64,000 nt of DNA, taken from NCBI GenBank assembly GCA_050692985.1, contig JBOGVZ010000047.1, positions 103,688-167,687 on the forward strand. Reading direction: 5' to 3'. Every line of letters starts with the position of its first letter. Position 1 is the first letter of the stretch. Made by a program: the position numbers and the translations under genes. The notes under the pieces were generated by a model. That model was not told the origin of the DNA, ran no database searches, and worked only from the letters and a program-made list of their open reading frames with translations. The DNA is from JBOGVZ01 sp050692985 (lineage in GTDB: Bacteria; Actinomycetota; UBA4738; CALAEC01). Positions 40,293 to 48,709 of this stretch are shown piece after piece.

Positions 40293-41894
40293 ATGACGCC
40301 CGCGCACCGAGCACCCCGGGAGCTCATCTCCGCACGGCCGTTCGGCCCCTGGATCGTGGTCGCCCTGCTCGTGCTCGCCCTCCTCCCCGACCCGGTCCGC
40401 GCCCAGGACGGCTTCACGATCGAGGACGACATCGTGGTGTCCTCGGGCGACGGGACCCCGATCGTGGCCACCCTGATGTTGCCCGCGGGGGCCTCCGCGG
40501 AGGACCCCGCCCCGGCCGTGATGGGGACCCACGGGTGGGGCGGCACCAGGTCGACGTCGCCGTCGGGCCTCACGGCCCGTCTGATCGAGGAGGGCTACGC
40601 CGTCCTCACCTGGGACTCCCGGGGCTTCGGCCACTCCGGTGGGGAAGCCAACGTCGGCGCGCCGGGGTTCGAGGTCGAGGACGCCAGGGCGCTCCTCGAC
40701 TACCTGGCATCCCGGCCCGAGATCCTCACGGACGGGCCGAACGACCCGCGGGTGGGGTGGATCGGGGGCTCCAACGCCGGGGGCGTCCAGCTCAACACGG
40801 CGGCATTCGACGGACGGGTGGACGCCATCGTCCCCGAGATCCCCTGGGGCGACCTGATCCGGGACCTGCTTCCGGGCGGCGTCCCCAAGCAGACCTGGGA
40901 CACGCTCCTGTACGGCGTGGGGCTGGCCACCGGCACCACGCTGGGGCTCCAGTCCCCCGCCGGGCCACAGACGGGGGCCTATCCGACCCAGATCCACCAG
41001 GGGTTCGCCGAGGCCGCCGCCACCGGCACCGTGAGCCAGCCGATCGTGGACTGGTTCGACTTCCGCTCGACCACGCGATGGTCGTCGCGGGTGCGGACCC
41101 CCACCCTCCTCATCCAGGGGACCATCGACACGCTGTTCCCCCTGGAAGACGCGTTCGACAACTATCGGAACATCCAAGGGTCGGCTCCCGTCAAGCTCAT
41201 CGCATATTGCTCCGGCCATTCCCTGACCGGGTGCCCCCATCCGGGAGGGGCCTCCGGGTACCCCGAGGGCTCGCAGGGGAGGCCCCCCATCTACCAGGAC
41301 CGCATCGTGGCGTGGCTGGACCGGTGGGTGAAGGGCCTGGACGTGGACACGGGGCCCGAGGTCGAGTGGCAGGCCCAGGACGGCGTCTACCACCCGGCGG
41401 ATCGGTGGCCCCTGCCGGGGACGACGTTGGCGCGGGGCGAGCCGATCGAGACCGGCACCCTGGCCGGTCCGGGGCCCGGCGGCGGCGATGGGCCCGCGGA
41501 CGGGAACCCCGCCCCGGACCAGGAGCTCGGTCTCAGCGCCGCCCGGGAGTCGATCCTGGGTCCGTTCGACGAGACCCACGCGATCCTCGGCGTGCCTCGG
41601 GTCCACCTCACGGGGAGCCTGACCGGTGTCCGGGGGTTCGTGTTCCTGGAAGTGGTCGACGTGGCCCCGGACGGCACCCGGATCACCGTGGACGACCAGG
41701 TGATGCCGGTGGCCCTGGAGGGTGGGGAGGTGGAGGAGACGGTGGACCTCCACGGCATCGCCTGGCTGGTGGAACCGGGCCACGTCCTGGAACTGGAGAT
41801 TACCACCGGCTCCGCGCAATACTCGATGCCTCGCACCGGCCCGTACTCGGTGTCCCTGACGGCCACGACCCGGCTGCCGCTGACCCCCACGTAG
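40293..41894 (+). CDS. Secreted CocE/NonD-type alpha/beta hydrolase
   Basis: This 533-residue protein has a signal peptide (about residues 18-37, ending VRAQ), a hydrolase domain with GTHGWGGTRSTSPS, WDSRGFGHSGG, the nucleophile elbow IGGSNAGG, LLIQGTIDTLFPL with the acid, and a His in YCSGHSLTGC, then a C-terminal beta domain (LTGSLTGVRGFVFLEVVDVAPDG, LEITTGSAQYSMPRTGPYSVSL). It is of the CocE/S15 group, separate from the S15 protein on the other side of the ATPase. It sits between the AAA and VWA genes on the same strand. A TATAAG 11 bases upstream of ATG may be a -10. Confidence 0.82.
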   Translation: MTPAHRAPRELISARPFGPWIVVALLVLALLPDPVRAQDGFTIEDDIVVSSGDGTPIVATLMLPAGASAEDPAPAVMGTHGWGGTRSTSPSGLTARLIEEGYAVLTWDSRGFGHSGGEANVGAPGFEVEDARALLDYLASRPEILTDGPNDPRVGWIGGSNAGGVQLNTAAFDGRVDAIVPEIPWGDLIRDLLPGGVPKQTWDTLLYGVGLATGTTLGLQSPAGPQTGAYPTQIHQGFAEAAATGTVSQPIVDWFDFRSTTRWSSRVRTPTLLIQGTIDTLFPLEDAFDNYRNIQGSAPVKLIAYCSGHSLTGCPHPGGASGYPEGSQGRPPIYQDRIVAWLDRWVKGLDVDTGPEVEWQAQDGVYHPADRWPLPGTTLARGEPIETGTLAGPGPGGGDGPADGNPAPDQELGLSAARESILGPFDETHAILGVPRVHLTGSLTGVRGFVFLEVVDVAPDGTRITVDDQVMPVALEGGEVEETVDLHGIAWLVEPGHVLELEITTGSAQYSMPRTGPYSVSLTATTRLPLTPT

Positions 41895-41923
41895 CATCCC
41901 GTCCGCGAGGGCCCGCTCCGACA

Positions 41924-41929
41924 TAGGGT
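41924..41929 (+). promoter_or_regulatory. Predicted leaderless -10 of the VWA gene
   Basis: TAGGGT ends exactly six bases before GTG 41936, with no ribosome site between. Confidence 0.5.
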
Positions 41930-41935
41930 GGTCCC

Positions 41936-43864
41936 GTGAGGATCCGGTACTCGGGGTGGGACGGGACCCAGGACCCCCTGGGACCGGAGCTGTCGGCCTC
42001 CGAGCTCCTCGACGCGATGTCGGAGGACGTCCTGTCCGGCGAGGGCGCCGACGCCGCCCTCCAGCGGCTGGTGCGGCGGGGCATCCGGGGGCGGTTCTCC
42101 GGCACCGAGGCCCTGGCCGCGCGCCTGCGCCAGGCCCGCCGCCGGGAGGAGGATCGCCTCGACCTGGAGGGCCCCCTGGCGGACCTGGCCGAGCGGCTGG
42201 AGGAGATCCTGGAACGCGAGCGCACCGCGCTGTCGTTCAGGGCCGGGGACGACGCCCGGATGAGGGAGGCCTTCCTGGACGACCTTCCGCCCGACCTTCC
42301 CGGCAAGCTCACCGAGCTGCGGGGATACCGCTTCACCGACGCCGGGGCCCAGCGGCGGTTCGACGAGCTGATGGCCGAGCTCACCGAGCAGGTCCTGGGG
42401 GCCTATTTCCGCAACCTGGCCGGAGGGATGCGGGACATGAGCCCCGAGCAGCTCCGGCGGTGGGGGGACATGCTGGCCGAGCTCAACGCGATGATCGAGG
42501 CTCGGGATCGCGGCGACCCCCACGACTTCCAGGGGTTCATGCAGCGGTACGGGGACCTGTTCCCCGACCACCCGAAGAGCCTGGACGAGCTGTTGCGGAA
42601 CCTGGCCCGGCGGATGGCCGCCCTGTCGCGCCTGCTGGCCTCGATGTCCCCGGAGCAGCGCCGGGAGCTCGAGGAGCTGGCCCGGCAGGTGCTGTCCGAC
42701 CTCGACCTGGCGTTCGAGGCCGACCGCCTGGCCGCGCACCTGTCGGAGCTGTTCCCGGACCTGCCCTGGGACCGGCCGGCCATGGCCGGTGGGGAGAAGG
42801 CCGCTCCCCTCCAGGCCACCGTGGACACCCTGGAGCGGCTGCACGACTTCGAGGACCTGGAGCGATCGCTGCGCGGCGACTACGCGGGAGCGGCCCTGGA
42901 GGACGTGGACGAGGAGGCCCTCCACCGAACCCTGGGGCAGGAGGCCGTGGGGGACCTCCGCCGCCTCAAGGAGGTGGAGCGGGCCCTGGAGCGAGCCGGG
43001 CTGGTGGCCCGCACCAGGGGCCGCCTCGAGGTCACGCCGCGGGGAGCCCGGAAGCTCGGCGAGCGCGCCCTGGTGCGGGTGTTCGAGCGGCTCCGTCGCG
43101 ACCGGGAGGGCACCCACGACGCCCGCGAGGTGGGCGGGGTGGCCGAGCCCACCGGGGGGACCCGGCCGTGGCGGTTCGGCGACGCCGGTCAGATGGCGGT
43201 GCAACGCACCGTGTTCAACGCGGTGCTCCGGGAGGGGCCCGGCGGACGCGTCCGTCTCCGGCCCGACGACTTCGAGCTGGTCGAGGCCGAGACCCGCACG
43301 GAGACCGCCACCGCGCTGCTGCTCGACCTGTCGTTCTCGATGCCGCTGCGCGGGCACTTCATCCCGGCCAAGCGGATGGCCCTGGCCATGCACGCCCTCA
43401 TCGAGAGCCGGTATCCCCACGATCGGCTGTACCTCATCGGGTTCTCCGACTACGCCCGGCGCATGGAGCCCCAGGACCTCACCGCCAGCGGATGGGAGCG
43501 GGTGTACGGCACGAACATGCAGCACGCGTTCAACCTGGCGGGGCGGCTGCTGGCCCGGCACCCCCGGGCGGCCCGCCAGGCCATCATGGTCACCGACGGC
43601 GAGCCCACGGCCCACCTCGAGGGCGAGGAGGTCTTCTTCTCGTGGCCGCCGGTCCCGGAGACGATCCGCCGGACGCTGCGCGAGGCCCTGCGCCTGTCGC
43701 GCTCCGGGGTCACCCTCAACGTGTTCATGCTCGAGGACTCCCCGGGGCTGACCCGGTTCATGGAGCGCCTGGCCCGCCTCACCTCCGGACGGGTGTTCCT
43801 TATGTCGGCCGAGTCCGCCGGCGACTTCGTCCTCCGCGACTACGTGTCCACCCGGGGCCCCTGA
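41936..43864 (+). CDS. VWA domain protein, partner of the AAA ATPase
   Basis: This 642-residue cytosolic protein has a long helical N-terminal half with many charged residues (residues 1-430) and a C-terminal von Willebrand A domain (about 455-640). The MIDAS metal site begins DLSFS at 464-468, followed by a Thr in GTNMQHA and an Asp in MVTDGEPTAH. MoxR-type ATPases act together with such VWA proteins as chaperones. Its gene starts with a predicted leaderless promoter. The N-terminal half is not recognised as a named domain. The pair is separated by a secreted hydrolase, an unusual spacing. Confidence 0.88.
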   Translation: MRIRYSGWDGTQDPLGPELSASELLDAMSEDVLSGEGADAALQRLVRRGIRGRFSGTEALAARLRQARRREEDRLDLEGPLADLAERLEEILERERTALSFRAGDDARMREAFLDDLPPDLPGKLTELRGYRFTDAGAQRRFDELMAELTEQVLGAYFRNLAGGMRDMSPEQLRRWGDMLAELNAMIEARDRGDPHDFQGFMQRYGDLFPDHPKSLDELLRNLARRMAALSRLLASMSPEQRRELEELARQVLSDLDLAFEADRLAAHLSELFPDLPWDRPAMAGGEKAAPLQATVDTLERLHDFEDLERSLRGDYAGAALEDVDEEALHRTLGQEAVGDLRRLKEVERALERAGLVARTRGRLEVTPRGARKLGERALVRVFERLRRDREGTHDAREVGGVAEPTGGTRPWRFGDAGQMAVQRTVFNAVLREGPGGRVRLRPDDFELVEAETRTETATALLLDLSFSMPLRGHFIPAKRMALAMHALIESRYPHDRLYLIGFSDYARRMEPQDLTASGWERVYGTNMQHAFNLAGRLLARHPRAARQAIMVTDGEPTAHLEGEEVFFSWPPVPETIRRTLREALRLSRSGVTLNVFMLEDSPGLTRFMERLARLTSGRVFLMSAESAGDFVLRDYVSTRGP

Positions 43865-43869
43865 GCGGA

Positions 43870-44067
43870 GTGGCCGCGAAGGACCCCTCGGCCACCCCGC
43901 TGTGGAAGAAGTCGTCGAGGATCGAGCACGATCTGGCGTTCCACATCGTGCAGGGGATCGGCCTGGACGCCGGGCTGGTGGACAACAAGTCCTGCTCGAT
44001 CGACGACGACTGGCAGGCCCTGCGGTTCGTCTACCGCGTGAAGGACCGCCCGACCGGAGCTCGGTGA
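43870..44067 (+). CDS. Small protein of unknown function after the VWA gene
   Basis: A 65-residue gene starts at GTG 43870, five bases after the VWA stop. Codon third positions are almost all G or C, as in real genes here, and the sequence (LWKKSSRIEHDLAFHIVQGIGLDAGLVDNK, then SIDDDWQALRFVYRVKDR) looks like a folded alpha/beta protein. It contains one Cys. It is probably co-translated with the VWA protein. I do not recognise the family. Confidence 0.6.
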   Translation: MAAKDPSATPLWKKSSRIEHDLAFHIVQGIGLDAGLVDNKSCSIDDDWQALRFVYRVKDRPTGAR

Positions 44068-44122
44068 ACCCGACCCCCTGCAGGCGATCCATGGCAGGAA
44101 CCACCCTCCCGCCGCATATGGG

Positions 44123-44632
44123 TCACAGCCGGCCCACCGCCGCCTGCGCCAGTCCCACGGCACCCTCAAGGACCTCGTCGCCGGGGGCCTCCAGGTTCAT
44201 GCTCACCGACAGCAGGACGCCGCGGGCCCGGACGAACAGCGTGACGTGGCTGATGTCGGTCTCCTCTCCGGCCGGGAGGACGATCGCGTAGGCCTCGTCC
44301 CCCGGGCTGGGCACGGCCCGGAGCTCGGGCTCTCCGGGCACGCTCTCGATGAAGTCGTCCACGAACGGCCGAAGCTCACCCCGCTCGATGGGCGTCTGCC
44401 GGACACCGACGTTCACCCGGGGAGCCAGCTCCGTGCCGAAGCCGCAGTCCCGGGCCTCGCCGACGCCCGGCTCCTCGGGCTGCGGCTCCAATGACCGGCC
44501 GGCCGCGTCCTCGATCTCCCGGGCGGTCACCAGCTCGCACGGGTCAACGCCGGTGGGATCCACCGGCGGTCCGGACTCGGTCCCCTGACAGGCCACCAGC
44601 AGGACCGTGGCCACGGCCGCTGCCCTCATCAT
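44123..44632 (-). CDS. DUF3558-like lipoprotein
   Basis: This 169-residue protein has a signal peptide with a lipobox (MRAAAVATVLLVAC), then DPCELVTAREIEDAAGRSLEP and RDCGFGT, the Cys pair and LVT-x-REI pattern of DUF3558-type actinobacterial lipoproteins. The rest is a beta-rich extracellular domain with a FVDDFIESVPG segment. Adjacent ATG codons at 44632 and 44629 and a GTG at 44638 are possible starts; the choice changes only the first residues. Function unknown; a surface lipoprotein. Confidence 0.7.
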   Translation of the reverse strand: MMRAAAVATVLLVACQGTESGPPVDPTGVDPCELVTAREIEDAAGRSLEPQPEEPGVGEARDCGFGTELAPRVNVGVRQTPIERGELRPFVDDFIESVPGEPELRAVPSPGDEAYAIVLPAGEETDISHVTLFVRARGVLLSVSMNLEAPGDEVLEGAVGLAQAAVGRL

Positions 44633-44676
44633 GCGCACGGCCGGAACCCCGGACGCGCGCGGCGCCCGGCGAGCCG

Positions 44677-45402
44677 TCACACCGCCGGCCACGGGTGCGA
44701 ACGGCCCGGGCCGGGGAGGGGGTACGTCCCCGCGGCCACCAGGTCTGCGGTGCGGTCGGCGGCGGCGTCCACCTCCTCCGGTGCCAGCAGCTCGAGGAGC
44801 CGCCCCCGCAGGGCTCCGCCGCGCAGCTCGCCCTCCACCCGGCGGAGGTCGGCCAGCAGCGACTCGGGCACCGGTTGGCCGGCGAAGTCCCAGATCACCG
44901 TGCGGAGCCACGGGGTCGGGTGGAAGCACAGCCCGTGGTCCACGAACCAGATCACGCCGTCGCCATCCGAAAGGCAGTGTCCCGCCTTCCGGTCTCCGTT
45001 GCCCACCACGACGTCGAATGCGGCCCCGGGAAGGAACTCGTCCAGACGCGAGTCCCGCAGGGTGAAGTAGTGCTGCTCGGGGTGGGAGTCCACGAACAGC
45101 TGCACCGACCCCTCGCCGTGAGGCCCGTCCCGGAGGACCGTGGGGGGCACCGCCGGCCACCCCAGCTCCCGGGCCACCTCGTAGGCGGCCACCTCACGGT
45201 TGCACAGCGTCCCTTCCGGGAAGTCCCACAGCGGCGTCTCCCCTCGCCGGGGCTTGTACACGGCGAGCTCCCTGCGGTCGCCCAGGGAGACCTCCGCCAG
45301 GAACGTGGAGTTCGAGGCTTGGGGGATCAGGCCGAGGACGTGGAGCTGGCCCGTCTCGAGGAGCTCCACGGTCCCGGCCGGCGCGAACGGGGTCCGCTTC
45401 AC
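44677..45402 (-). CDS. SCO1664 family protein (kinase-like fold)
   Basis: This 241-residue protein belongs to the SCO1664 family, with remote similarity to the PI3/PI4-kinase-like fold. It contains GLIPQASNSTFLAEV, ELAVYKPRRGETPLWDFPEGTLCNREVAAYEVARELGW, and the catalytic-loop-like DVVVGNGDRKAGHCLSDGDGVIWFVDHGLCFH. It is usually found beside DUF3090 and an MSMEG_4193-type phosphomutase, as here; in mycobacteria that trio lies next to mshC (mycothiol). GTG 45402 overlaps the DUF3090 stop by GTGA and has a GGGGAGAGG ribosome site. The biochemical role is not established. Confidence 0.9.
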   Translation of the reverse strand: MKRTPFAPAGTVELLETGQLHVLGLIPQASNSTFLAEVSLGDRRELAVYKPRRGETPLWDFPEGTLCNREVAAYEVARELGWPAVPPTVLRDGPHGEGSVQLFVDSHPEQHYFTLRDSRLDEFLPGAAFDVVVGNGDRKAGHCLSDGDGVIWFVDHGLCFHPTPWLRTVIWDFAGQPVPESLLADLRRVEGELRGGALRGRLLELLAPEEVDAAADRTADLVAAGTYPLPGPGRSHPWPAV

Positions 45403-45950
45403 GCCTCTCCCCAGTCGTGGTGACCGTTCAGGGCGGGACAGATGTGTCCCTCGGCATCGATGGGATTGCCGCACAGCTGGCACCGGGGGCGTCCCGCGGC
45501 GGCCACCGCCGCTCCGTGGCGAGCCAGGGCCAGGGCCTGCTCACGGCTGGCCCAGAACCGCACCCGGGCCGACTGAGGACCCTCGGGGATCAGCTCGACC
45601 TGGTCCCGTTCCTCCTCCTCCTCCCCCTCCGCCTCGACGACCTCCTCGGCCTCGACCAGGACCAGGTCGCGGTCCTCGTCGTAGCCGATCGACAACCGTC
45701 CGGCCCGCCACTCGGGGACGACGGGCTGCTCGAGGTCCATGGCATCCTCTTGGAGCCCCTCCCCGGTGGCCTTGCCCGCCCGGGCCAGGATCTCCACCAG
45801 CGACGCGGCCAGCAGCTCCACCTGCTGCTTCTCCACGAGCAGCGTGACCAGCCGGTCCTCCTGGCGGCCCTGGAGGTAGAAGACCCGCCGCCCCGGCTCC
45901 CCCACCGCGCCGGCGGTGATGCGATCCACGGGATCGAGCTCGATCAGCAC
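45399..45950 (-). CDS. DUF3090 family protein
   Basis: This 183-residue protein starts IELDPVDRITAGAVGEPGRRVFYLQGRQEDRLVTLLVEKQQVELLAASL, the DUF3090 pattern (PF11290), and ends with a Cys/His cluster CQLCGNPIDAEGHICPALNGHH that could bind zinc. A very Glu-rich stretch (about residues 100-117) separates the two. The family is conserved in actinobacteria and lies between SCO1664 and MSMEG_4193 homologues, as here. It overlaps the SCO1664 gene and is followed on the other side (4-base gap) by the phosphomutase gene. Function unknown. Confidence 0.92.
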   Translation of the reverse strand: MLIELDPVDRITAGAVGEPGRRVFYLQGRQEDRLVTLLVEKQQVELLAASLVEILARAGKATGEGLQEDAMDLEQPVVPEWRAGRLSIGYDEDRDLVLVEAEEVVEAEGEEEEERDQVELIPEGPQSARVRFWASREQALALARHGAAVAAAGRPRCQLCGNPIDAEGHICPALNGHHDWGEA

Positions 45951-45954
45951 CGGC

Positions 45955-46590
45955 CTATCCTCGCACCCGTGGCGCGGCGCCGGGGACCAGGTCGTCGAGG
46001 GCCCCGGTGTCGCCCAGGCGCAGCACCCGGGGGATACCGTCGCCCAGGAGCACCGCCGAGACCGACCCGGGGCCGACCTCCATCCGGTGGAACAGGTCGA
46101 TGTGCAGACCGACGAAATGCGCCAGGGCCACGCGGATCACGTCGCCGTGGCTCACCACGGCGGCCGCGCCCTTCCCGTGGCGCCGTGCCACGTCAACCAG
46201 GGCGTCGACCGTCCGGCGCTGCACCTCGAGGAGCGACTCCCCGCCGGGGAACCGCACGGACGAGGGCCGGGCGTGGACCTCCCGCCACAGCTTGGTCCGC
46301 CGCAGGCCGGAGAAGGGACGGCCGGTCCACGTGCCGTAGTCGACCTCCACGACCTCGGGGAGGCTTCGGACGTCGATGCGGCAGGCCCTGGCGATGGGAT
46401 CGGCGGTCTCGACACATCGCTCCAGCGGGCTGGAGTACAGGCCGGCCAGCCTCAGGCCCGCCAGGCGCTCGGCCACGCGTTGGGCCTGCCCCCGGCCCGC
46501 CTCCGAGAGATGGACGCCGGGGCTGCGGCCGTACAAACGCTTCCCGGTGGCAGCGGTCAGACCGTGCCTGACCAGGAGCAGGAGGGCCAT
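45955..46590 (-). CDS. MSMEG_4193-type phosphomutase-like histidine phosphatase
   Basis: This 211-residue histidine-phosphatase-fold protein has the active-site LVRHGLTAATG, LYSSPLERCVETADPIA, EVDYGTWTGRPF and VVSHGDVIRVALAH with the second catalytic His. It is the MSMEG_4193 type of putative phosphomutase, third member of the conserved trio with DUF3090 and SCO1664. ATG 46590 is 23 bases from the divergent psuK-like start. TATCCT ends six bases before it, so a leaderless transcript is predicted, and its -10 overlaps that of the divergent gene. The biological substrate is unknown. Confidence 0.92.
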   Translation of the reverse strand: MALLLLVRHGLTAATGKRLYGRSPGVHLSEAGRGQAQRVAERLAGLRLAGLYSSPLERCVETADPIARACRIDVRSLPEVVEVDYGTWTGRPFSGLRRTKLWREVHARPSSVRFPGGESLLEVQRRTVDALVDVARRHGKGAAAVVSHGDVIRVALAHFVGLHIDLFHRMEVGPGSVSAVLLGDGIPRVLRLGDTGALDDLVPGAAPRVRG

Positions 46591-46596
46591 GCGTTC

Positions 46597-46606
46597 AGGA
46601 TATCGT
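46597..46606. promoter_or_regulatory. Overlapping divergent -10 elements
   Basis: The minus-strand -10 TATCCT (46602-46597) lies six bases before ATG 46590; the plus-strand -10 TATCGT (46601-46606) lies seven bases before GTG 46614. They overlap by two bases, so RNA polymerase could occupy only one at a time. No convincing -35 is seen for either. Confidence 0.5.
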
Positions 46607-46613
46607 TCGGCTC

Positions 46614-47486
46614 GTGAGCGAACGCCCCGAGGTCGTGGTGGTCGGCGACGTGATGCTCGACGTCTCGGTGGAGGCCGGGGCGCTGGCCCGGGGCGGCGAC
46701 GTCCACGGCCACGTGACGGTGCGGCCCGGCGGAGCCGGGGCCAACGCCGCGGTGTGGGCGGCCGCCGGAGGGGCCCGGTCCCGGCTGATCGGCCGGGTGG
46801 GGGACGACCTGGCCGGCCGGCTGCTGCGGGAGGCCGTGGCGGGCCGAGGGGTCGTCCCTCACCTGGCGGTCGACCCCGACGCCCCCTCGGGGACCCTGCT
46901 GGCGGTCCTGGAGGCCGGGGAGCGCTCCATGGTGGCCGACCGGGGGGCCAACGCTCGGCTGTCCCCGGACGACCTGCCCCCGGCCATCGAGGCCGCGGCC
47001 GTGCTGGTGTCCGGGTACCTGTTCTTCGACCCCGGCTCCCTGCCGGCGGCCACGGCGGCCGTGGGGCGAGCCCGGGCGCCCCACGTGGCCGTGGACGCGG
47101 CGTCATGGCCGCTGGTCCGGGACCTGGGCCCCGAGCGGTTCCTCCGGGCGGCCGAAGGGGCCACCCTGGTGCTGGCGAACGAGGCCGAGGCCCACGCCCT
47201 CACGGGCCTGGCCCCCGAGGAGGCCGCCGCGACCCTGGCCCGGCGGTTCGGGTGGGCCGGGGTGAAGCTGGGCCCCCGCGGCGCCGTGCTGGCCACCGGC
47301 GACGGCCTGATACGGATGCCCGCTCCGGCGGTGGAGGAGGCCGACCCCACCGGGGCCGGCGACGCCTTCGACGGGGTCCTGCTGGCGGCCCTGGCCGCGG
47401 GGGACCCGCCCGAGGAAGCGCTGGGCCGGGCCTGCCGGGCGGGGGCCTCGGCGGCCGCATCCCCATCGAACTGGCCGGAGCCGTGA
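46614..47486 (+). CDS. psuK: PfkB-family kinase, probable pseudouridine kinase
   Basis: This 290-residue ribokinase-fold protein has VRPGGAGANAAVWAAAGG (substrate site), SGYLFF, LANEAEAHALTG and the ATP/catalytic motif DPTGAGDAFDG (catalytic Asp250). It overlaps a pseudouridine-5'-phosphate glycosidase gene by GTGA, so it most likely phosphorylates pseudouridine to pseudouridine 5'-phosphate. The symbol is given on that context. The start GTG 46614 is near-leaderless and divergent from the phosphomutase gene. The C-terminus (SPSNWPEP) is short. Confidence 0.85.
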   Translation: MSERPEVVVVGDVMLDVSVEAGALARGGDVHGHVTVRPGGAGANAAVWAAAGGARSRLIGRVGDDLAGRLLREAVAGRGVVPHLAVDPDAPSGTLLAVLEAGERSMVADRGANARLSPDDLPPAIEAAAVLVSGYLFFDPGSLPAATAAVGRARAPHVAVDAASWPLVRDLGPERFLRAAEGATLVLANEAEAHALTGLAPEEAAATLARRFGWAGVKLGPRGAVLATGDGLIRMPAPAVEEADPTGAGDAFDGVLLAALAAGDPPEEALGRACRAGASAAASPSNWPEP

Positions 47487-48370
47487 CCGAGCCCTTCGCC
47501 GTCCACGAGGAGGTCCGGGCGGCCCTGGCGGCGGGCCGCCCGGTGGTGGCCGTGGAGACGAGCGTCCTGTCCCACGGCCTGCCCCGGCCGGAGAACGAGG
47601 AGGCGGCCCGGCGCATGGCCGCGGCCGTGCGGGAGCGGGGCGGCGAGCCGGCCTGGGTGTGGGTGGGTGGGGGATCGGTGCGCCTGGGGGCCACGGACGA
47701 GGACCTGGCCCGGCTGTGCGACCCCACCCACGTGGCCAAGGTGGCCCGGCGCGACCTGCCCATGGCCGTGGCGGGGGGCGGGCTCGGCGGCACCACGGTG
47801 TCGGCCACCGTGTGGGCCACCCGCCGGGCCGGCATCTCCGTGGCCGCCACCGGCGGCATCGGGGGGGTCCACCGGGGCACCGGGGACGTCTCCGCGGACC
47901 TGGCGGAGCTGGCCCGGACCCCGGTGGCCCTGGTGTGCTCGGGCCCCAAGTCGATCCTCGACCCCGTGGCCACCGCGGAGCGGCTGGAGGAGCTGGGCGT
48001 GGGGTTGCTCGGCTACCGGACCGGCAGGCTGCCGTTCTTCGTGGCCCGGGAGGCCCCCGTCCCCCTGGAGCACCGGGCCGATGACCCGGCGGCCGTGGCT
48101 GCGGTCCTCAGGGCCCGGGCGGCCCTGGAGGTGGGCTCGGCCCTGCTGGTGTGCAACCCGGTCCCCGCCGAGGCGGCCCTGGACCCCACCGAGGTGGGCG
48201 CCGCGGTCGAACGCTGCCTGGAGCGAGCGGCCGGGGCCACCGGGAAGGAGGTCACCCCGTTCCTGCTGCGGTGCCTGGCCGAGGAGACCGGGGGACGCAC
48301 CCTCCGGGCCAACCTGGCGCTGCTCGAGGCCAACGCGGCCCTGGCCGCCGACGTGGCCGCCCTCCTGTGA
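47483..48370 (+). CDS. psuG: Pseudouridine-5'-phosphate glycosidase
   Basis: This 295-residue enzyme splits pseudouridine 5'-phosphate to uracil and ribose 5-phosphate. It is recognised by VVAVETSVLSHGLPRPEN, GEPAWVWVGGGSVRLGATDEDLARL, the catalytic Lys-bearing VAKVARRDLPMAVAGGGLGGTTVSATVWATRRAGI, ATGGIGGVHRG, VCSGPKSILDPVATAERLEELGV and TGKEVTPFLL. Family length is about 300. GTG 47483 overlaps the kinase stop. Together the two genes form a complete salvage route for pseudouridine from degraded RNA. Confidence 0.95.
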   Translation: MTEPFAVHEEVRAALAAGRPVVAVETSVLSHGLPRPENEEAARRMAAAVRERGGEPAWVWVGGGSVRLGATDEDLARLCDPTHVAKVARRDLPMAVAGGGLGGTTVSATVWATRRAGISVAATGGIGGVHRGTGDVSADLAELARTPVALVCSGPKSILDPVATAERLEELGVGLLGYRTGRLPFFVAREAPVPLEHRADDPAAVAAVLRARAALEVGSALLVCNPVPAEAALDPTEVGAAVERCLERAAGATGKEVTPFLLRCLAEETGGRTLRANLALLEANAALAADVAALL

Positions 48371-48528
48371 CGGATCCGACTCGGGGCGACCGACGATGCC
48401 GGTGCGTCCGGATCGTCACGGAATCGTCAACGAACCGTACCCGGAACGCCGCACGGAACGGACAGGATTCGAGTCCCCAAGGCATCGTCGCCCCGGGAGT
48501 CCGTCCCGCTCGCCGAAAGGAGGGAGCC

Positions 48529-48702
48529 GTGCCCAGGTGCCCGGTCTGTGATGCGGCCCGCGTGATCATCGTCATCGGCGAGACCCGACGAGGCCTGTGC
48601 TCCGACTGCGGCTCCCGGTGGATCCAGGACGGCGCCGCCCAGCGGCACGTGGAGGCTCCCCCCGGCACGAGGTCCCGACCTCAGCGCACCGGTACCCAGT
48701 AG
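48529..48702 (+). CDS. Small zinc-ribbon protein
   Basis: This 57-residue protein starts at GTG 48529 with an AAGGAGG ribosome site. It has two CxxC pairs, CPVC near residue 4 and CSDC near residue 24, joined by ARVIIVIGETRRGL, a compact zinc ribbon, then a disordered Arg/Pro tail. It is too short for most annotation and is not recognised as a named family. It lies 158 bases after psuG, where no other gene was seen, and converges on the Lhr gene. A nucleic-acid or protein-binding role is only a guess. Confidence 0.65.
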   Translation: MPRCPVCDAARVIIVIGETRRGLCSDCGSRWIQDGAAQRHVEAPPGTRSRPQRTGTQ

Positions 48703-48709
48703 CGCCGCG

